A DNA stretch of 64,000 nucleotides from Symsagittifera roscoffensis (Eukaryota; Xenacoelomorpha; Acoela; Convolutidae): the NCBI RefSeq assembly GCF_963678635.1, contig NC_087065.1, forward strand, positions 42,097,430 to 42,161,429, given 5' to 3'. The notes under the pieces are model-generated. The model was given only the letters and a program-made list of their open reading frames with translations. It made no database searches and was not told where the DNA came from. Of this stretch, positions 24,651-34,825 are shown in pieces (position 1 is the stretch's first letter; every line of letters begins with the position of its first letter). A program made the translations under genes and the position numbers.

Positions 24651-25246
24651 CTAATTTTTCTGAAAATTAAAAAAAAACATGTCAAAAAATTTGTGAGCAG
24701 TCATATTTAGAGGCAAGATTCGCAATATTTGAGAGTACTTTGACAGGAACTTTGGGGGAATTTTGACAGCATTTCAATTTTGTGTTGCTAACTTTTAACT
24801 CAGTGGATTTAATCTGGAAAATCGAAAAAAAGCTCTTAAGCATTGCTATAGACGATATAGATTAACGACGCATAGATACGTTATGCCCTTAGCTGTTGCA
24901 AAAAGAACGCTTAAGCATGGCAGGATAGGTGTCAAAAGCATTTAAATATAGTATAGGTTTTAATATGTATATTTGAGTCACAATTCCCAATACATTTGAA
25001 AAATTTCAACAAATTAACCATATTTAATTACAATTCAGTTTTTGTACTCAGTATTCTGCCTATGGTACTCACTCTGATTCTTTCAATTCCAAGCCTCGAA
25101 TGATTAGAAGCACAAATCTTTTGACGTCTTGTGAAAGGATACAATTTTTTTAGGAGACGAAATCTTATCAAAAACTCAGTAAAATCAAAAAGTAGTCACG
25201 GAAAACTTAATTTTATCTTATTGGAAAATTTCTGCTTCGTTTGTTT
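24651..25246. other. intronic AT-rich sequence, nothing recognised
   Basis: No ORF of coding quality or element end was found. Confidence 0.45.
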
Positions 25247-25806
25247 TCTTGTTGTTCCGACCTTCGAGGAATACGTAATGTTTATGCTCGTAATCGGTTT
25301 TTACTCAGTCTATTTTGGCCGATCGAAATAATAGTTTTCAACAAAGTTTTTGATACCTCATTGAAGATATCGACTTTTGAGTCATTTAAAAGGTTAAAAG
25401 GTTATTTTATCTCTGAGGGTTTTTGAAAAATTCTGGGGTATCAAAATTGCCACCTTCGCCATGTTGTGGACTAAATATTGCGCGCTTTGAAGAATTTATT
25501 CAAATTTCTGAAAGCGTAACGCGAAATATTTATGCTTGGCGGTTTATCCCGCACAACAAAATTGTACTATATTGAATTGAGGCTAGCTAATTGATCGTTT
25601 CAATTCGTACAACTTAAAACCGCCAACAACCTCAGTTTTTTTAAATTTAATTTTTTGTAACATTTAACATTCAATAAACTTCACACTTTGATATTGACTA
25701 AATTGTATAAGTTTTCAAATTTTATTCTCCCAAAAAGTATTCAATGTGAATTAGGGGACAGTCGGAACATTCAGGGCTTCGCTCTGATATACGAGCAGTC
25801 TTTTTA
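25247..25806 (-). mobile_element. HpE element, strongly diverged
   Basis: A degraded reversed right end (TTCCGACCTTCGAGGAATAC) and a well-kept reversed left end (CAGTCGGAACATTCAGGGCT, then CGAGCAGTC). The interior is largely unrecognisable. Confidence 0.5.
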
Positions 25807-26385
25807 GCACTTTAACACAGGATGCTTCAGACCAACACAGCAAAACAAATTTTATCAATTTGAAACCTGCAAACACCAATTTAGAAGTAAGTGACTGTCT
25901 TTTTTTGAAAACTTCCTGGCTCATAAACAGACCCCGGATTTTAGTTGAGCAACTATTTTTTTAGTTACCTAATTATTTCTAAGAAAAAGGAGGAAATAAA
26001 CTAATCAGAGAGATGCGCTTTGTTTTGAGTAAATATGTTGATATTCTCCAGAAACCGTCAATATTTAAATATTTTTACGCCAAAAATGACATCTTCGCGA
26101 AGGCCCGTGATCACATGGCGAGGAGTTGATTAGATGCCTTTTAGATTATTTTTCCCTGTAAATGTTACCACAAATGAAATACTCTTTCAGACTCGGTACA
26201 TTTTTAAACAAAAAGTTAGCTGGAATAATTTTTTTTGTGCGGTTACTGTAGAAAATTTGAAAAACACTCAAGTGCTAATTTGATGGTTTTTAAGGAATTA
26301 TTTAGTTAAATAAAATGGTTTTTAATTGACTAAAATCCGGGCTTGCTCATAAATAACTGTACAAGATATACGAGCTGTGCAACTT
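25807..26385. other. intronic sequence, nothing recognised
   Basis: AT-rich, with no gene or element ends I can support. Confidence 0.4.
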
Positions 26386-27150
26386 TTTGCCCTTATATAC
26401 GAGCAGTCTTCTTTGTTACTAGGAGCGAAATCTATCATTTTGTATTTTATATGGTGCGTGGGGGCTGATTTCCGCAAAAAGGTCAAAATAAAATTTATAT
26501 ATATATTTTTTTACTTTCAATCTTTCATGATATTACTGCTCCATAGACTTTGAAAGGCAGCCGGAAAAAGCAGGGGGATGATTTTCTTGGAAAAAATTTC
26601 AGATTTTAGAAATTAATTTTTTCGTTTTATTTTTTTTTATTTAACTTTTTTTCTGTTGTTTATGTTATTACTACTCGATAAACCTTAAAAGGCAGTCGAA
26701 ACATTCAGCGATTCGCCTTGATACGAGCAGTCTTGGTGTACTTAATATGACGTGCGGGGATGTTTTTTACGAAAAACCTAAAATTTTCACAAACAATCCC
26801 AGTTTTTTTTTTAATTTAATTTTTTGTAACATTTAAATTTTTTTCATGTTATTACTGCTCCATAGACCTTAAGAGCAGTCAGATTTTTCAAGGTTTCACC
26901 CTGATACAAGCAGTCTTGTTCTGAACTGTTTGGATCTCCTTGCAGGCAGACTAAAACTATATAATTTTGTACTTTACATAGCTAGTGTATGCGTGTGTGT
27001 GTTTGTGGGGGTAAAATAAAGATAAAATGATAATTTTTTTTTCGTATATTTCATCAGTTTTTATTACAAAAAGTGTTTTTTCAACGTTTTAACGGCAATC
27101 GGTTCAAACAAAGCTACGCTCTGATAAGAGCACTCTTGTACTTTTTTTCT
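26386..27150 (-). mobile_element. series of HpE left-end relics
   Basis: Four partial minus-oriented left ends in a row (ending near 26410, 26735, 26920 and 27150), each with CGAGCAGTCTT or a variant and ATTACTGCTCCATA. It looks like a worn tandem array. Confidence 0.5.
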
Positions 27151-27329
27151 TACTGTTGAAGGAAAACCCATTGTATTTTCAATCATATGTGCAGGTTTGA
27201 CATTATTAATAAACCGGTTAATAGATGACTACTTAATATGACACTCTCGTTAGCCTCACAATATAAAAGTAAGCCTCTTCAATATAGCAGATTTCAGCTT
27301 TGAGCGAAATTCTCCGTCCGGGGAAATAT

Positions 27330-27470
27330 TAATAGGATGAGAGGCGTGATCGACCAGGAAGCGTGCTAGTTTTAATTGATATAACGAGTGCGAGAAAAAG
27401 AGGAAGCCATAAAATCGTTGGATGATAGACAACAGGCGCTAGTTCAAATCCGGTGGCTGTGATTCCCCTT
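27330..27470 (+). other. B-box-like motif, possible SINE relic
   Basis: GCGCTAGTTCAAATCCGGTG at about 27441-27460 fits a Pol III B box. A matching A box at the right spacing is not clear, so only a weak call is possible. Confidence 0.2.
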
Positions 27471-27542
27471 CGTTTTTTAAGTTAAATGGCAGTAGAGGTG
27501 TTTAAAACAATGGGAAAAAGGTAAATAAATATGAATTCTTAC

Positions 27543-27617
27543 ATGTCTCCGATGTCAGAAACCAAAGAGGAAATGAGGTCTTCGTTTTTCATGCTCTTGC
27601 TCTGATGGCTGCTCAAT
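27543..27617 (-). CDS. exon 2 of coiled-coil gene
   Basis: Follows the acceptor TTTCGTTTCAG and ends at the donor GTAAGA. It is 75 nt: one base completing the split codon from exon 1, 24 codons, and two bases of the next. The encoded peptide (SSHQSKSMKNEDLISSLVSD) is polar with a helical end that leads into the exon 3 helix. The same frame stays open through the 78-nt intron into exon 1, so an unspliced reading is also possible. The consensus splice sites and the T-rich, low-complexity intron favour splicing. Confidence 0.65.
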
Positions 27618-27695
27618 CTGAAACGAAATGAAAAACAATTTTTTTTCAACATTTTTTTAAAAGAAGAAGAAACGGAAATATCAAAAAGTACAAAC

Positions 27696-27730
27696 CTGTG
27701 CACTGACCGTCGCATGACGGAAGGGCCCAT
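27696..27730 (-). CDS. exon 1 (start) of coiled-coil gene
   Basis: ATG at 27730-27728 begins a 35-nt coding stretch (MGPSVMRRSVH plus two bases) that ends at CAG|GTTTGT. The 78-nt intron that follows has a T-rich tract and ends TTTCAG. The segment is GC-richer than its flanks. A basic, short N-terminus is encoded, with no signal peptide. The promoter is not recognisable in the AT-rich DNA upstream. An earlier in-frame ATG may exist, but this is the first one after a clear composition change. Confidence 0.6.
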
Positions 27731-28405
27731 TTTAATTGACAATTTTTTTAAGTATCAAAAATGGAAATTTGGATATCGATTAGCTTAGTAATTTAGGTAA
27801 GTGTAAAATGTTTCCTCATGAATTTTGAGATTTCGGATTTAAACGCTTTTCCCAAAAATCAGACTGCAAAGCTTGGCCATGTTTCGTTTTGACCTTAACA
27901 AAACCCCCGATGCACAAAATCTCTTAGATTAAAGATTAAAGGATAACGCCATAGATTGCGTAATCCGTCTAGATAGAACCTTAATAGCAAAGTAATTGTG
28001 GGACTACAAAGTGGGAGCATGACTGTGATCAGTATGACGTACTTCTCTTCTAACCTACAGGAAATTTTTGACAGCTAATTTGTGTTCCGCCAAATTTATG
28101 TTGATTGACAAACAATTACGTGCTGTTGACTAAAAATAAATCTAATCCGGTTCGAATATTTTTTTGATGAATGATAAGTGCACGGAAAAGGCTTTCAATC
28201 AGAAAAATTTGCCGCAAAAAGGGTTTTTGGTTCTCAGAAAGTATGAAACATTAACTCGTAAAGCTGCTTCGATAATCATGTCAGCTTCATAATTATCTCT
28301 CAATTTAATGTGAATGAGAGTGAAACTTCAACAAAAACGCACTAAAAGCTGCATGTACCTGCAAAAATCTATCCAAATTATTGATCGTCTATCAAAAGAA
28401 GTCAA
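27731..28405. other. upstream region of the coiled-coil gene, no gene seen
   Basis: Would contain the promoter if the start call is right. I see no TATA box or other element that decides this. Confidence 0.4.
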
Positions 28406-28460
28406 ATCACGACTGCTGGTATCAGGGTGAAGCAGCCGTGAATATTCCGAATGCTCTTTC
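28406..28460 (+). mobile_element. HpE left-end fragment
   Basis: GACTGCTGGTATCAGGGTGA is followed by a diverged hairpin and TTCCGAATGC. Confidence 0.45.
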
Positions 28461-28667
28461 AAGCTCAGGATATTGTCTTTGGATGCAACAAACATTGATA
28501 AAAAATTAGATAAAGTATCATTTTTTTTTTTCGTTTTTTTCCTCAAAGAAAATGACAGAATCTTTGAGCTCATGATGGTTTTTTGTCCGGACAAACTTTG
28601 ACTTATAAACTAACTGTTTTAGCAGAATTTATAAACAGTCGAATATAGAGTTCGGGCACAAAATCAC

Positions 28668-29196
28668 ATAAGACTGCTCGTATCAGGGCGAAGCCCTGAA
28701 TGTTCCGACTGCCTTTTAAGGTTTATAGAGCAGTAATAACATTTAAAAAATAAATTTATTAAAATGAAATTTTTTTTCTAAAATTTGAAAAGTTTTTGAA
28801 AATCATTCCCCCACACGCCATATCAAGTACAAAAGGATAGATTTCGCTCCTTGTAACAAATCAATTATGGCAAATCAGCTTCTTTCAACCAATATGGAAC
28901 GATATCTATGACGGATTAAATCTCCGCTTACGCATTAATAGAGCGAAATATATCGCGCGTTAATTGTCCCAAATTGGCCAAACTGGCAAAAATGGCAATC
29001 TTTAAACCCCCGTAACTTTACGAAAAATGATTGCAGCTGAAATATCTTTTCAATATTAAGCTCAGGACAACAATAGCTTCCGAATGATATAAAAAACCGT
29101 CAAAAATGGCTTGTTAAAAATTCGAAAATTGTCTGAAGAAAAAAAACCCCACCCCGAGCACAATTATTCCGTTACTTTCGTATCGAAAGTCGGAAC
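28668..29196 (+). mobile_element. HpE element, full length
   Basis: Left end AAGACTGCTCGTATCAGGGC with the perfect hairpin TCAGGGCGAAGCCCTGA. The core has TTAATAGAGCGAAATATATC. The right end carries the hairpin ACTTTCGTATCGAAAGT and the terminal CGGAACA. Confidence 0.85.
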
Positions 29197-29378
29197 AAAA
29201 ACATTTCACTTGTGATCGCTTTTCGCAAAGTAAAAATGGTTTGAATTTGAAACCACTTGGACAAATTTTGAATCATAAAAGCGCGCCGCATTTAGCAGTT
29301 TTCTACAGAGCAGAAAGTTTGTAAAAAAGACTTTGGGGTTTTATTCCATCAAAACTGCAGCAAAAACAAATAGTCAAC

Positions 29379-29515
29379 TTGCAGTCGGATCATTGAAGGC
29401 TGCACCTTGATTTAAGCAGTCTTGTTTTTCATTTTGTCCACCACACAATGGTTTATGTATACAAGACTGCTCGTATCACTGAAAAATCCTGAATGTTTCA
29501 ACTGCATTTTAAATG
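29379..29515. mobile_element. two HpE left ends in opposite orientation
   Basis: A minus-oriented left end (29379-29429, GCAGTCGGATCATTGAAGGC) is followed by a plus-oriented left end (29460-29515, ACAAGACTGCTCGTATCACT). Confidence 0.5.
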
Positions 29516-31325
29516 GTCTCGAATATTTTTTAGTTAACTAAGTATTGGCAAGCGTCTAAGATTTCAGATGTTACAATTTGAGTCATGTAGGGAATTTTCA
29601 AAACCTATTAGTTGCTTCAATTCATTTTGGAATGTTTTTGCAGTGCGGAATAATTCGCCACGCGTGTAAATTTTAAAACGATCTGCTTAGACAAAATCCG
29701 GATGAGTTACTATAGTGATGTGCACAACCGGCGAGGCCCATACAGATCACGAGATCTATTCCTCGAAGGACCATAGTTTTGTAAAATTTGTCTAGGCAAG
29801 AAACCATCCCGAGCATATATATTCCTCATTTTCTTCGAAAGTCGGAACAGAACTAATATGCGTCAGGTAAGGCACAAATAAGAGCAACTTTCTTGCCTCA
29901 GTTCAGTTTGAGTTGATTTATTTCACGCGTAAAAATTTAACCGGACGGAATACAGCTCGCATTAATATATCAATTTGGCTAATTTGGCAACTTTGAAAAC
30001 CCATGCAGTTGCAATAGTTGAATATGAACTTTAGTTTTAGCTTGGTTATTGACGACAAAAAATTCACACCCAGAAAACATATTCCGTCATTTTATTCGAA
30101 AGAGAGAACAAACAACAAACAAATTTTCAATTGCACTTCATCTTAAAAAAAGTCAAAGTTTTTGAAAAGGTATTGGATTTAAACAAAAAATTTAGTCAAA
30201 CTGGGGTCAGAAATTGCAAGCTTAGCAACCCAACGGCCCTCATGGAAAGATTGGGTTCATTTGTTGTTTTTGATTATTTTGACTTTGATTTGTTGACTTT
30301 TATTAGTTTTTCATGAAAAAACTCAAAAATACCGAAATTCCTAAATCCTATTGAAATAAACTGAAATTAGTCTCAATAAATGCCAAAAGACTTTCTGGGG
30401 AGTTCAAAAATGGATTTTGGAATTTTGTGCTGTGTTACTAGCACTGTTCTTTGAGATACAAAATATCGTGACAAATACACTTTTAAATAATGTTTCACAG
30501 AGCGTCAAATTTCAAAAAAATATACAGAGCTAGAGTGAGGAAAATACTATAAATAATAATCAGGTTTTTTTTTCTTAGATTGTTATACAGTTGGCTTACA
30601 TGAGTTTTTTTAGCCTATTTGAAATATTATAGACTTAAGAATTTAGATGAGAAAATTTTTGATACTCAGAATTGACCGTATTTTACGCGTTTTGAGTGTT
30701 TTTTTTTTTTCAAAAAAAAAACTGGTGACACTTACGAATGGTCAAAAACCTAAGAGAAAATCTGTGGTTTTGAAAAAATTTTACGTCATCCTCATAAACT
30801 GTTTCTTATTTGTTGGCAAATTTTCCAATTTGTATGGCGAACGCCGCAAATCTGTTATTAATAAGCCGACTGCGATAATGCAAATGAAATTTCAACAAAA
30901 ACGAATATGAACTTAAAACTGTAAATTTTTATCTGAGAAAATGTATGCAATGACATCTTATTTAGTGCAATGATCACAGCTAAATGCCTAAAAGCCCAAA
31001 AAATCAAAACCAAAGATTAGGTTGAAGATGACCTTAAACTAAGATATGAAAAAACTGTGTTTCAGTTAGAAAATAAGAGCAGGAGTTGGAGAAAGTCAAA
31101 TGGAGGTGAAAGATAAAATACCAATTACCTGAAAAAGATATCAACTGAATTAGTTTTTCTATCTTGATCAAAATTGAAGCCCAGTAATATTTTTGAGATT
31201 CATCGGCAAACGCTTCTGTAGTAAATAGTCAAAAATGTTCTACCGAAAAAACTTTTCGCCAATTTCGAATTTGGTCACTGACAAATTCTAGAATTTCAAA
31301 GACTAAAAGTGTAAATATAATTAAA
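29516..31325. other. no gene recognised
   Basis: AT-rich sequence with a few HpE-like words (for example TCGAAAGTCGGAACAGA near 29840), long T and A runs, and no ORF of coding quality. Confidence 0.45.
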
Positions 31326-31826
31326 CAAGACTGCTCGTATCAGGGCGAAGCCCTGAATGTTCCGACTGCCTTTTAAAGTTTATGGAGCAGTAGTAACAAA
31401 AAAAATTAAATGTAATAAAATAAAATGAATTTTTTTTTTTTAAATTTGAAATCTTTTTTATATGAAACCATTCCCCCACACGCCATATAAAACACAAAAG
31501 AATAAATTTCGCTCATTTTATCAATTCAGTTATGGCAAATAAGCTTCTTTCAACCGTTTTGGAACGATTTCTAAGACGGATTAAATCTCCGCTAACGCGT
31601 TAAAAGCGCGAAATATATCGCGCGTTAATTGTCCCAAACTGCCAATCTTTAAACCCTCATAACTTTACGAAAAAAGATCACAGGTGAAATATCTTTTCAA
31701 ATTTAAGCTCGGGACAACAATACCTTTTGAATGATTTAAAAAATTTCCATTAAAAATGGCTAGTTAAAAAGTCGAAATTTGTCTGAAAAAAAGCCCACCC
31801 CGAGCACAATTATTCCGCACAAATAT
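31326..31826 (+). mobile_element. HpE element cut at its right end by an LTR element
   Basis: Intact left end and interior up to GAGCACAATTATTCCG. The terminal right hairpin is missing, and LTR-retrotransposon internal sequence begins about 31827. Confidence 0.75.
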
Positions 31827-32203
31827 TCCATAGGTACAAACAAGTTCTCGACAACGATAACTGCTATTTTCTCGGTTATTGATCCTATCTCCAACTTCTT
31901 GAACGTCCAGCCATGAATGACAGCACCATCATGCCTTGGACCGTAGTAGTTCTTGAGTTGCTTCCTCGGATGCATCATTCTAAAATCGACGTAGTTGATC
32001 CAATTCGAAAAACCCACACTCACTAGTTTGCTTCCCAGCAGAAATACATCGTTAACTCTCGCTTTGAATAACACTTCGCTCGCACCTTGATTGTCTCGAT
32101 CCATTTTCTTCTTCGTTGTTCGGTCTATTCGTCCAACACTCGTTGTTGCCGAATCCAAAGATCGTTATTCGCTCGATAAAGAAAGCCCACCCAGGAGCGC
32201 CAA
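31827..32203 (-). pseudogene. start of internal region downstream of LTR 2 (gag/protease remnant)
   Basis: Homologous to 34825-34452, reading after the LTR end. It encodes peptides such as FSNWINYVDFRMMHPRKQ and ITEKIAVIVVENLFVPM, shared by both copies with a few substitutions. Frames are interrupted. The product family is not certain; the position after the PBS and before retropepsin-like sequence in the longer copy suggests gag or the gag-protease junction. Confidence 0.5.
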
Positions 32204-33292
32204 TGTAGATTCTTTTCCGGTGAGTCGTCTCATCTAAGCACGCTTTCACTCTACTCAACTGCCGCAGAGTTTCTCCCCTTTATACCGTGTAATAGCGGGG
32301 GACACTAAGACACGATATGATCCACAATCCCGAAAGGGTTATGTTGGTAGTCAGACTAAATCGGCCGATCAAAGGATTACGCAACTTAGGGGTCAACCGG
32401 GGTCAAACTTCCATATTCAAGTTTAGAATCCCATGGGGGTCCTACCTACCAAGTTTCATCCATATCCTGTTAATACTTCCAAAGTAATCCCATGTCTAGG
32501 GTCCATTATCACTTTTGCCGGGGAAAGGATATTAACACCGGAAGGAGTCACCGGAGGGGTTTCAATCATAGGGGGTCTTTTTCCGGGGGTGAGTTGTAGT
32601 ATCTGATGCGATGCCAATAAAAAACCGATATGCCCTCGCTCATTATTTTGCGTAAATTGCCTACTTCTGGTCTAAGGGGGTGTTTTTCCAAGTGCTAATA
32701 GCTTCCGGACCAACAGCCGGAATTGGTTCAAATTATAACACAAGATGTATCTTGCCACTACCTATCATCCCTCCAATATTCAGCTCCATCATCGGAGGCC
32801 GAGAATCGACTTCCGGAAGTTAGGGGTGGGTTTGTTTACATAGGGCATAAAACCGGAATTGGGGGTCTGGGGGGTTTGTGTTTCCAAACTTAAGCTCCCC
32901 TTAACTATGCCTACAACAAACTAAATTTTGAGCCCACTACCGCCGCTAGTTTCCGAGTTCTGATAAGGCCAATTACACTTCCGGGAACCGTTATCACTTG
33001 GTGCCGGGGATCCGAGGGTTATGGATTTTTGCATGTCCGGGTCAAATCATCTCTAGTATCCATCCTATGAGTTTCATAAACCTAGCCACTGTAGTTCCCA
33101 TTTGGGGGGGGGGGGGGGGGGTTTGCGGTTTTTACTCCCTCCGCTTTCTCTGCCATAGGAGGGACTATATCTTCTAAGATTGAACTATTTTGAACTTTAC
33201 CCTCTGTTTGCTGTACTATTTAACTTGATGACGAACCAATCTTACGCTCAGGTTACTATAGCATGTAATACAGTAGAATCACCAATTCTACA
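32204..33292 (-). repeat. LTR 2 (1,089 bp, internally deleted)
   Basis: Begins TGTAGAATTGG directly after the PPT and ends GAATCTACA. It aligns with both sides of LTR 1 but lacks about 1.3 kb of it (LTR 1 positions about 35009-36329). TATAAAGGGGAG lies about 80 bases before its 3' end. Confidence 0.8.
33104..33121 (+). repeat. run of 18 G in LTR 2
   Basis: An uninterrupted G18; LTR 1 has only G6 at the same site (about 37053). It is either length instability or a sequencing problem. Confidence 0.9.
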
Positions 33293-33306
33293 GTCTTCCC
33301 TTCTAG
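33293..33306 (-). other. polypurine tract of the LTR element
   Basis: On the minus strand CTAGAAGGGAAGAC abuts the TG that starts LTR 2, as expected for plus-strand priming. No such tract precedes LTR 1, which confirms which LTR is the 5' one. Confidence 0.7.
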
Positions 33307-33729
33307 TTTAGTATTCACCCAAATAATACTAATAACAATGATTAAGTCACCGTTTTTCTATGAAGACAAATAACCAATCTAACACCTCAACCTCGACTCT
33401 TTGTCTAATGTCTAATCCCTCTTTTAACACCATTTTTTTCTTTTTTTGCTTAACTAGACTTTCGCTTTTTCTGCTATACTATACCGCCTTGCAGTATTCT
33501 CTAATTATATATTCCCTATAGACCCGGTACTTGCACCATTGTATACGTGTTGCGACGCAGCGAACCACGGGCTTCAGTTTCCGTAGGCTCCTACATAATC
33601 AATTCATCTATGCTAGCACCAAGGGTTGCTTCCTTGAGTGAAGCAACTAAGAGTTTAAGAAAAATTTTAAACGCGTTGTGAAATATCTCCACCATTCTAT
33701 CGAAACAATAGTTTATACTACCAAGATTT

Positions 33730-34341
33730 TCACTGAGTTTTATCCGTCTTACTTGTATTCGGCTTCCCTGATTCTTTCGCATTCTGCATCGATATCTTCT
33801 TTTTCATCTCAATCGTTTCCTCGTCCAGCATGATCGTCGATGTCTTCGGTAGTTTCTCAAAAACTACTGGTGTCGGCTCAATTAGATTGCTCTCGTGACA
33901 CAGCGCTCTTTTTCCGTGGCTCACGAATAGTTTGTGACACTCCGCAAATCCCTGAGCACTCAGGACTACATCCGAATCGAGAACTCGGTTACTGACAACG
34001 ATCAACATGAAGGTTCCCTCAAAGCTACCGAAACAGACTCTTGTTCTGATGTATTCGAGGGCCTCGACCTTTCTTTATTTTCCATTGAATGTTCCTTTCA
34101 ACTTTCCATTGAATCTCCGGACAGTGTCTTCGCACCCGAGGGGTTCAAGCAAACCTTCGGATATCAAGTTGCAATCTGTCATATTGTCAATCTCAATGTC
34201 CACTATTTCATCACAGACTCTGCCCCAAGCGAAAGTTCGTCGGTTGTCAGCCCATTCAGTTCTGGGTGCACCTAATTCTCGTGCCGAGACTCTCGGACCG
34301 GCAGGGTGGGCTATACTCTTCTGCAACCTGCTTTTGTCCAA
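33730..34341 (-). pseudogene. broken retropepsin (LTR element protease)
   Basis: Two frames follow one another on the minus strand. In the first (34341-34075), IDNMTDCNLISEGLLEPLG has the spacing of the retropepsin active-site region, but the D-T/S-G triad is altered to D-N-M. In the second (34008-33730), VSNRVLDSDVVLSAQGFAEC matches the flap-to-C-terminal part of the fold. A frameshift separates them. Both the changed catalytic triad and the frameshift make it non-functional. The family call rests on motif spacing only. Confidence 0.5.
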
Positions 34342-34451
34342 GGGCCCATCTCTTCCAGCAATGGCATCGAAGTACCGCCTGCATGAATACAGCGCCGCTG
34401 ATAGTCCACCCTGATTTCTGATTTTCTCTATAGCGTGCTGAGACTGATCAA

Positions 34452-34807
34452 CATAGGTACGAACAAGTTCTCGACAACGATAACTGCTGTTTTCTCGGTT
34501 ATTGATCTTATCTCCAACTTCCTGAACGTCTAGCCATGAATGACATCACCGTCATGCCTTGGACCGTAGTAGTTTTTATGTTGCTTCCTCGGATGCATCA
34601 TTCTAAAATCGACGTAGTTGATCCAATTCGAAAAACCCACACTCACTTGTTTGGTTCGCAGCAGAAATGCATCGTCAACTCTCGCTTTGAATAACACTTC
34701 GCTTGAATCTTGACTGTCTCGATCCATTTTCTTCTTCGTTGTTTGGTCTATTTGTCCAACACTCGTTGTTGCCAATCCAAAAATCGTTTTTCGCTCGATA
34801 AAGAAAG
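34452..34807 (-). pseudogene. internal region next to LTR 1 (gag/protease remnant)
   Basis: Follows the PBS. It encodes VGFSNWINYVDFRMMHPRKQ and is the longer counterpart of 31827-32203. In-frame stops interrupt it before the retropepsin part. Confidence 0.5.
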
Positions 34808-34825
34808 CCCACCCAGGAGCGCCAA
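34808..34825 (-). other. candidate primer binding site
   Basis: TGGCGCTCCTGGGTGGGC follows the LTR end after at most one base. Its complement ends in GCGCCA, as a tRNA 3' end with CCA would. I cannot say which tRNA. Confidence 0.55.

Larger units (their letters stand above)
6431..27730 (-). other. multi-exon coiled-coil gene (whole model, 5 exons seen)
   Basis: Five GC-richer segments on one strand are each bounded by plausible splice sites: 27730-27696, 27617-27543, 17803-17659, 9113-8906, 6675-6431. Their phases agree at every junction. Exon 1 ends after 2 nt of a codon and exon 2 supplies 1. Exon 2 ends after 2 nt and exon 3 supplies 1. Exon 3 ends on a codon boundary and exon 4 starts on one. 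Exon 4 ends after 1 nt and exon 5 supplies 2. The conceptual product is about 235 aa if no exon was missed: a basic start, two coiled-coil stretches, a Gly-rich linker and an acidic Ser-rich tail. Introns are 78 nt, about 9.7 kb, 8.5 kb and 2.2 kb; the long ones are packed with HpE, hAT and other repeats. I do not recognise the protein. Unseen exons between these are possible. Confidence 0.65.

Noticed and set aside
33934-34414. Plus-strand frames of 113 and 135 codons
   Set aside because: They are antisense to the retropepsin remnant and have no motif of their own.
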